Both the position numbers and the translations under genes were made by a program. DNA of 64,000 bases, taken from contig JADZEM010000013.1 of NCBI GenBank assembly GCA_020850535.1, positions 120,181 through 184,180 of the forward strand, written 5' to 3'. Under the pieces are notes generated by a model. That model saw only the letters and a list, made by a program, of their open reading frames with translations, was not told the origin of the DNA and searched no databases. Source of the DNA: Chloroflexota bacterium (GTDB lineage: Bacteria > Chloroflexota > UBA6077 > JACCZL01). Below are positions 61,065-64,000 of this stretch, piece after piece; position 1 is the first letter of the stretch, and the number at the start of each line of letters is the position of its first letter.

Positions 61065-61342
61065 CTCGCCTCCGCGCGATCCAGCCGCCCCTCAACCCGG
61101 TCAATGCGAGCGCCGGTCTGGGCGAATCCCTCGTGTAGCTCCTGGCGTGTGGCCTGCTGCTCGGCTTCCAGCTTCGCCACGCGCTCGCGTTCGGCACGGT
61201 TGACTTCGGCCAACTCGTTGGCGATTCTGGGCAACTCAAAGAGCTCTGGCGGCAGGATCAGCTCGCGGAGTCGGTTCCGCCACTCAGGTCGCTCGTAGAG
61301 CAGGCGGAGCAAGTCTTCAAAATCATCGACGGTGAATGACAT
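61061..61342 (-). CDS. Coiled-coil head protein, N-terminal part of a split gene
   Basis: 93 residues: FTVDDFEDLLRLLYERPEWRNRLRELIL, PPELFELPRIANELAEVN, then heptads running KLEAEQQATRQELHEGF, RIDRVEGRLDRAEAS. The coiled coil stops at TGA, but its heptad pattern continues in the next gene, which begins in the overlapping ATGA. Family relatives join both parts in one protein. Either a single frameshift has split the gene or translation is coupled so the two chains assemble through their coiled coils. Confidence 0.72.
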   Translation of the reverse strand: MSFTVDDFEDLLRLLYERPEWRNRLRELILPPELFELPRIANELAEVNRAERERVAKLEAEQQATRQELHEGFAQTGARIDRVEGRLDRAEAS

Positions 61343-61395
61343 AGACGCCTCGTCCTACGAGTGTAGCATGAGGCTGGATGGCGAGATGGACAGTC

Positions 61396-62280
61396 TCAGG
61401 CTCCGCTATCGAAGTCCGGGCGCGGCGACGGGCGGGGAGTCGGCCGCTCGGGCGCCGTGGGCGGCGCCGTTGACGGACGCGGCTCCGTCCCGTTGCCGTT
61501 CGCATGGCCGTCGCCGCCGAAGCCGCGCGTCACGTCGATGGGCAGCGGGAAGAAGATCGTCGCCTGTCGGTCGTTGGCGATCTGGCCGAGCGTTTGCAGG
61601 TACCGCAACTGGAGGCCGCCGTCCTCGGCGCTGATGATGCGCGCCGCCTCGGCCAGCCGCTCCGATGCTGCGAACTCGCCCTGGGCGTGGATCAGCTTGG
61701 CCCGCTTCTCGCGCTCGGCCTCGGCCTGCCGGGCCATCGCCCGCTGCATCGACTCCGGCAGCTCGACGTCCCGCACCTCGACGCTGGTGACCTTGATGCC
61801 CCAGGCCTCGGTCTGCTCGTCGATCAGCCGCTGGAGCTGGGCGTTGATCTCGTCCCGACTCGACAGCAGCGTGTCCAGGTCGGACTGCCCGAGAATGCTC
61901 CGCAGGCTCGTCTGGCACATCAGCGAGGTGGCGCGGCGGTAGTCCACTACCGAGACGATGGCGCGCGTCGGCTCGACCACCCGGAAGTAGGCGACGGCGT
62001 TGACCTTGACCGTCACGTTGTCGCGGGTGATCGCCTCCTGGGCCGGCACGTCCAGCGTGATGACGCGCAGATCCACCCTGACCATCCGCTCGATCTTCGG
62101 GATCAACAGGATCAGGCCAGGACCACGCGCCCCGACCAGCCGCCCCAGACGGAACACGACGCCGCGCTCGTACTCCTGCACGATCTTGACGGCAGCGGTA
62201 AAGAACCAGACGGCGACGAAGCCGAAGAACAGGAGCGGGCCGACGAGCCCCAGCAGGGTCTGAATCAGGGCAGGTGACAT
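61396..62280 (-). CDS. SPFH/band 7 membrane protein (stomatin-like)
   Basis: 294 residues from ATG 62280, GGAGGA before it. One N-terminal helix (LLGLVGPLLFFGFVAVWFF), then the SPFH domain: VVFRLGRLVGARGPGLILLIP, VDLRVITLDVPAQEAITRDNVTVKVNAVAYF, ATSLMCQTSLRSILGQSDLDTLLSSRDEIN, IKVTSVEVRDVELPESMQRAMARQAEAEREKRAKLI. This matches the slipin/stomatin subgroup. A Pro-rich tail ends it. Such proteins organise membrane domains and often pair with an NfeD protease partner, absent here. Divergent from the sugar isomerase-like gene. Confidence 0.93.
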   Translation of the reverse strand: MSPALIQTLLGLVGPLLFFGFVAVWFFTAAVKIVQEYERGVVFRLGRLVGARGPGLILLIPKIERMVRVDLRVITLDVPAQEAITRDNVTVKVNAVAYFRVVEPTRAIVSVVDYRRATSLMCQTSLRSILGQSDLDTLLSSRDEINAQLQRLIDEQTEAWGIKVTSVEVRDVELPESMQRAMARQAEAEREKRAKLIHAQGEFAASERLAEAARIISAEDGGLQLRYLQTLGQIANDRQATIFFPLPIDVTRGFGGDGHANGNGTEPRPSTAPPTAPERPTPRPSPRPDFDSGA

Positions 62281-62551
62281 CGGTCCTCCGCCGCGCAGCC
62301 TGCACAGCATCGCAGACGGGGTGGCGCACCCGAGCGTGCGCCACGACGCGCGGCCTCTTCCATGATGATACCGCGCGCCTCGACCGGTCCCCGCGCTTTA
62401 CGGGGAGTGGGGCCGCTGCATCTGCAGGATGGCATCCGGCCGCTGGCATGCGGCAGCATCCTTTCGAGAGATCCCATCCCATACTCTCAGGCGGACGGTC
62501 AGCGCTGACGCCCGCTCTGAGACCTCCCCGCCGCTGGAGGCGACCACCCCC

Positions 62552-62595
62552 TGCGCGCACACGCATGCTGACCCGTGTGCGCACACGCACGCTGA
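62552..62595. promoter_or_regulatory. Tandem operator-like repeat with 14-base palindrome
   Basis: Direct repeats TGCGCGCACACGCATGCTGA (62552) and TGTGCGCACACGCACGCTGA (62576) are 18/20 identical with a 24-base period; the second contains the perfect palindrome CGTGTGCGCACACG (62574-62587). They lie immediately upstream of the sugar isomerase-like gene in the 328-base divergent gap 62281-62608, which holds no gene. A LacI/GntR-like regulator site is the likely reading. Confidence 0.55.
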
Positions 62596-62608
62596 ATGGA
62601 GGAGCGCC

Positions 62609-63505
62609 ATGACGCAGAGCTCCGCACCCCGCCCGCGGCCGCACTTCGCCGTCGGCACGGCCATCTTCGGCCCGATCGAGGATGCACACATCGAGCTGAT
62701 CCACGCGCTCGGCTTTCCGGGCATCGAGATCTACGGCAGCTCATCGCGCCCGTACCTCGAACGCTCCCAGGAGCTGAAGGCCGTCCTCGACCGCAACAAC
62801 GTCACGCTGGTCACCATCTCGAACCGCAACGAGGTCAACGGCCGGCCGGTCGACTTCATCGATCCTGATCTGCGCCAGGAGACCATCGACGACCACATCG
62901 CCTGGGTCCGCAAGCTGTACCCGGTCTTCGGCTGCAAGCACTTCAAGATCAACATGGGCAACCGGCCGCCCGGGGGCACCACGGACGCGCAGTTGGAGGT
63001 GCTGGCCGACTCGCTCAATCGGCTTGGCCGCGCGACGGCCGACCTGGGCGTCAAGCTGGCGCCGCACCCGCACATCTGGGGGCCAATCGAGCGCCCGCAC
63101 GAGATCCACCGGCTGATGGAGCTGACCGATCCTCGGTACGTCTACCTGCTGCCGGACACGGCCCACCTGAACCTGGGCGGCGGCGATCCGCTCGAGCTGA
63201 TCCGCCAGTACTACGACCGCGTCGCCGCGATCCACTGGAAGGACACGAAGGCCTCGTACCGTGGCTTCACCGGCCCCACCCCGACGAAGGAAGCGCACGC
63301 CAGGGAGATTCTCTACAAGGATCTCGGGGCCGGCGGCGTGGATCACGAAGGGATCTGGGCGCTGCTGCTGGAGCGCGGTTACGAGGGCTGGATCACCCTC
63401 GACCTGGACCCACCGCGCCCGGCCGAGGGCGAAGGCACCTACGAGGACAAGCTGCGGATCAACTGGCGCTACCTGCTCGACACGCTGAAAGTGTCCACCC
63501 TCTGA
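62609..63505 (+). CDS. Sugar phosphate isomerase/epimerase family TIM-barrel enzyme
   Basis: 298 residues from ATG 62609 directly behind GGAGGAG. Xylose-isomerase-like (AP_endonuc_2) TIM barrel: LIHALGFPGIEIYG, NVTLVTISNRNEV, CKHFKINMG, LAPHPHIWGPIERPHEIHRLMEL, YVYLLPDTAHLNLGGGDPLELI and AAIHWKDTK. Metal-binding candidates are the histidine/glutamate set in PHPH, DTAH and HWKD. The short C-terminus with GWITLDLDPPRP ends the barrel. Many members isomerise or epimerise sugars and inositol derivatives; exact substrate unclear. Flanked by the operator-like repeat and a terminator. Confidence 0.9.
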   Translation: MTQSSAPRPRPHFAVGTAIFGPIEDAHIELIHALGFPGIEIYGSSSRPYLERSQELKAVLDRNNVTLVTISNRNEVNGRPVDFIDPDLRQETIDDHIAWVRKLYPVFGCKHFKINMGNRPPGGTTDAQLEVLADSLNRLGRATADLGVKLAPHPHIWGPIERPHEIHRLMELTDPRYVYLLPDTAHLNLGGGDPLELIRQYYDRVAAIHWKDTKASYRGFTGPTPTKEAHAREILYKDLGAGGVDHEGIWALLLERGYEGWITLDLDPPRPAEGEGTYEDKLRINWRYLLDTLKVSTL

Positions 63506-63525
63506 TCACCAGATTGCACTGCGGA

Positions 63526-63561
63526 GGTGGCCCCACCGAGCGTTCGATGGGGCCACCCTTA
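63526..63561 (+). terminator. Terminator after the sugar isomerase-like gene
   Basis: GGTGGCCCCA pairs with TGGGGCCACC (ten bases) around a 12-base loop, followed by CTTATT. Starts 21 bases after the stop codon. Confidence 0.75.
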
Positions 63562-63828
63562 TTGCCTGTGCTGCCAGTACGTTGGGTGCCGCCGAGTGTG
63601 GGCGACAGCCAGGATGACGAGCGAACTCCCAGACTATTGGTAGATCACTGCGTACGGAAACCGGGGAACGAGTGAGCGTCTCACGCCCATGCCGATTGGG
63701 GTGCCGCTTTCTGGATAGCGACGAATCCGAAGAACCGTAGACTCAATCGCCTGCCCAAATCGAGTGCCAAGACCGACTGATTGTGCTTCATAGAACGCCA
63801 CGGAGGCAGCGAACTCAGCGCCTGCCTC
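63559..63828 (-). pseudogene. RelE/ParE-type toxin remnant, truncated by element insertion
   Basis: Reading leftward from 63828, the frame gives EAGAEFAASVAFYEAQSVGL, GTRFGQAIESTVLRIRRYPE, PIGMGVRRSLVPRFPYAVIYQ and then an in-frame TAG (63634-63636). After it the same frame continues SGSSLVILAVAHTRRHPTYW to a stop at 63559, precisely the expected C-terminus of ParE-family toxins. The first codons, about eight, are missing: the sequence switches to the mobile element exactly at 63829. So two lesions, an insertion and a nonsense codon, show the toxin is dead. No antitoxin is visible in the window. Confidence 0.85.
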
Positions 63829-64000
63829 AGGGCGATCGCCTGTTCATTGGTGTACCCGAAGCATCATAGAACAGGCGGTCGGGGACTGAAGTCCCCGCCT
63901 ACAGTCACACCGTCGCTGCGCGACGGCCGTCGGGAACGGCCGGCACTGGTGCGACTGGCGCGTCGCGCAGCGACTGCAGGATCGTAGGCGGGGCTTTCAA
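63829..64000 (-). mobile_element. MITE-like element copy 3, running off the window
   Basis: Left end AGGGCGATCGCCTGTTC, then TTGGTGTACCC, aligns with the right end of copy 1 read on the other strand (AGGGCAATTGCATGTTT, TTGGTGTTCCC). The body then follows reversed copy 1 closely: CCCCGCCTACAGTCA, CCGTCGCTGCGCGACGG, CGTCGGGAAC, GCAGCGACTGCAGGATCGTA and GGCGGGGCTTTCAA at the last bases. It interrupts parE at 63828/63829. The right end should lie about 40-50 bases beyond the window. Confidence 0.8.

Overview
The window is GC-rich bacterial chromosome, about 57 genes packed on both strands. No rRNA, tRNA or CRISPR array was recognised. The gene mix (oligopeptide ABC importers with alanine/proline-rich lipoprotein tethers, an FHA-trypsin protease, YhaN/YhaO, a VKOR-thioredoxin fusion, CaiB/BaiF transferase, mandelate-racemase-type enzymes, a complete che set beside flagellar genes) best fits a motile, heterotrophic Chloroflexota bacterium, perhaps Thermomicrobia-like. 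That assignment is inference from gene content only.

Layout. 1-2.2 kb: end of a drug/H+ antiporter and an M20 peptidase. 2.4-10.6 kb: an operon for an oligopeptide importer (lipoprotein, permease, a permease-ATPase fusion, second ATPase) flanked by two translationally coupled pairs of mutually related, unassigned proteins. 10.7-13.6 kb: an OB-fold lipoprotein, an enolase-superfamily enzyme and a RHH/PIN-like toxin-antitoxin pair with a palindromic operator. 13.7-20.7 kb (minus): cheW-cheY-cheX-cheA-cheC-cheD-cheB-cheR. 21.4-26.4 kb (plus): flbD-motA-motB-fliL-fliM-fliN-fliO. These two transcription units diverge from a 726-base gap holding a tandem array, and together supply motor torque, switch and signalling. 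26.5-33 kb: Asp/Glu racemase-like enzyme, thiD, an MFS exporter with a coupled small protein, a second peptide-binding lipoprotein and an ACT-DUF5612 protein. 33.3-40 kb: ECF sigma factor, a 41-residue membrane peptide, VKOR-thioredoxin, zinc alcohol dehydrogenase, cupin and FHA-protease. 40.2-46.7 kb: hicAB followed by a DNA-repair-like island (YhaN, YhaO, and a UvrD-type helicase with an embedded DnaQ exonuclease). 46.9-53.6 kb: CoA-transferase, a split TPP decarboxylase, a chemoreceptor without a sensor domain, a SUMF1-fold protein and a secreted proline-rich protein. 53.8-64 kb: a giant helicase with a basic repetitive tail, xylulokinase, a split coiled-coil/nuclease-like gene, an SPFH protein, a sugar isomerase-like enzyme and a broken parE.

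Most notable: (i) the importer with duplicated pairs of unassigned GATase1-like proteins; (ii) a small non-autonomous mobile element family, three copies found by eye, one flanked by an exact 12-base direct repeat and another cutting off the 5' end of parE; (iii) the helicase with an exonuclease inserted inside its motor and the helicase with an approximately 800-residue arginine-cluster tail. Small genes easily missed include hicA, the 41-residue peptide and the parE remnant. Apart from the two window edges, all starts given here were chosen by ribosome-binding site, overlap with neighbours and family length.
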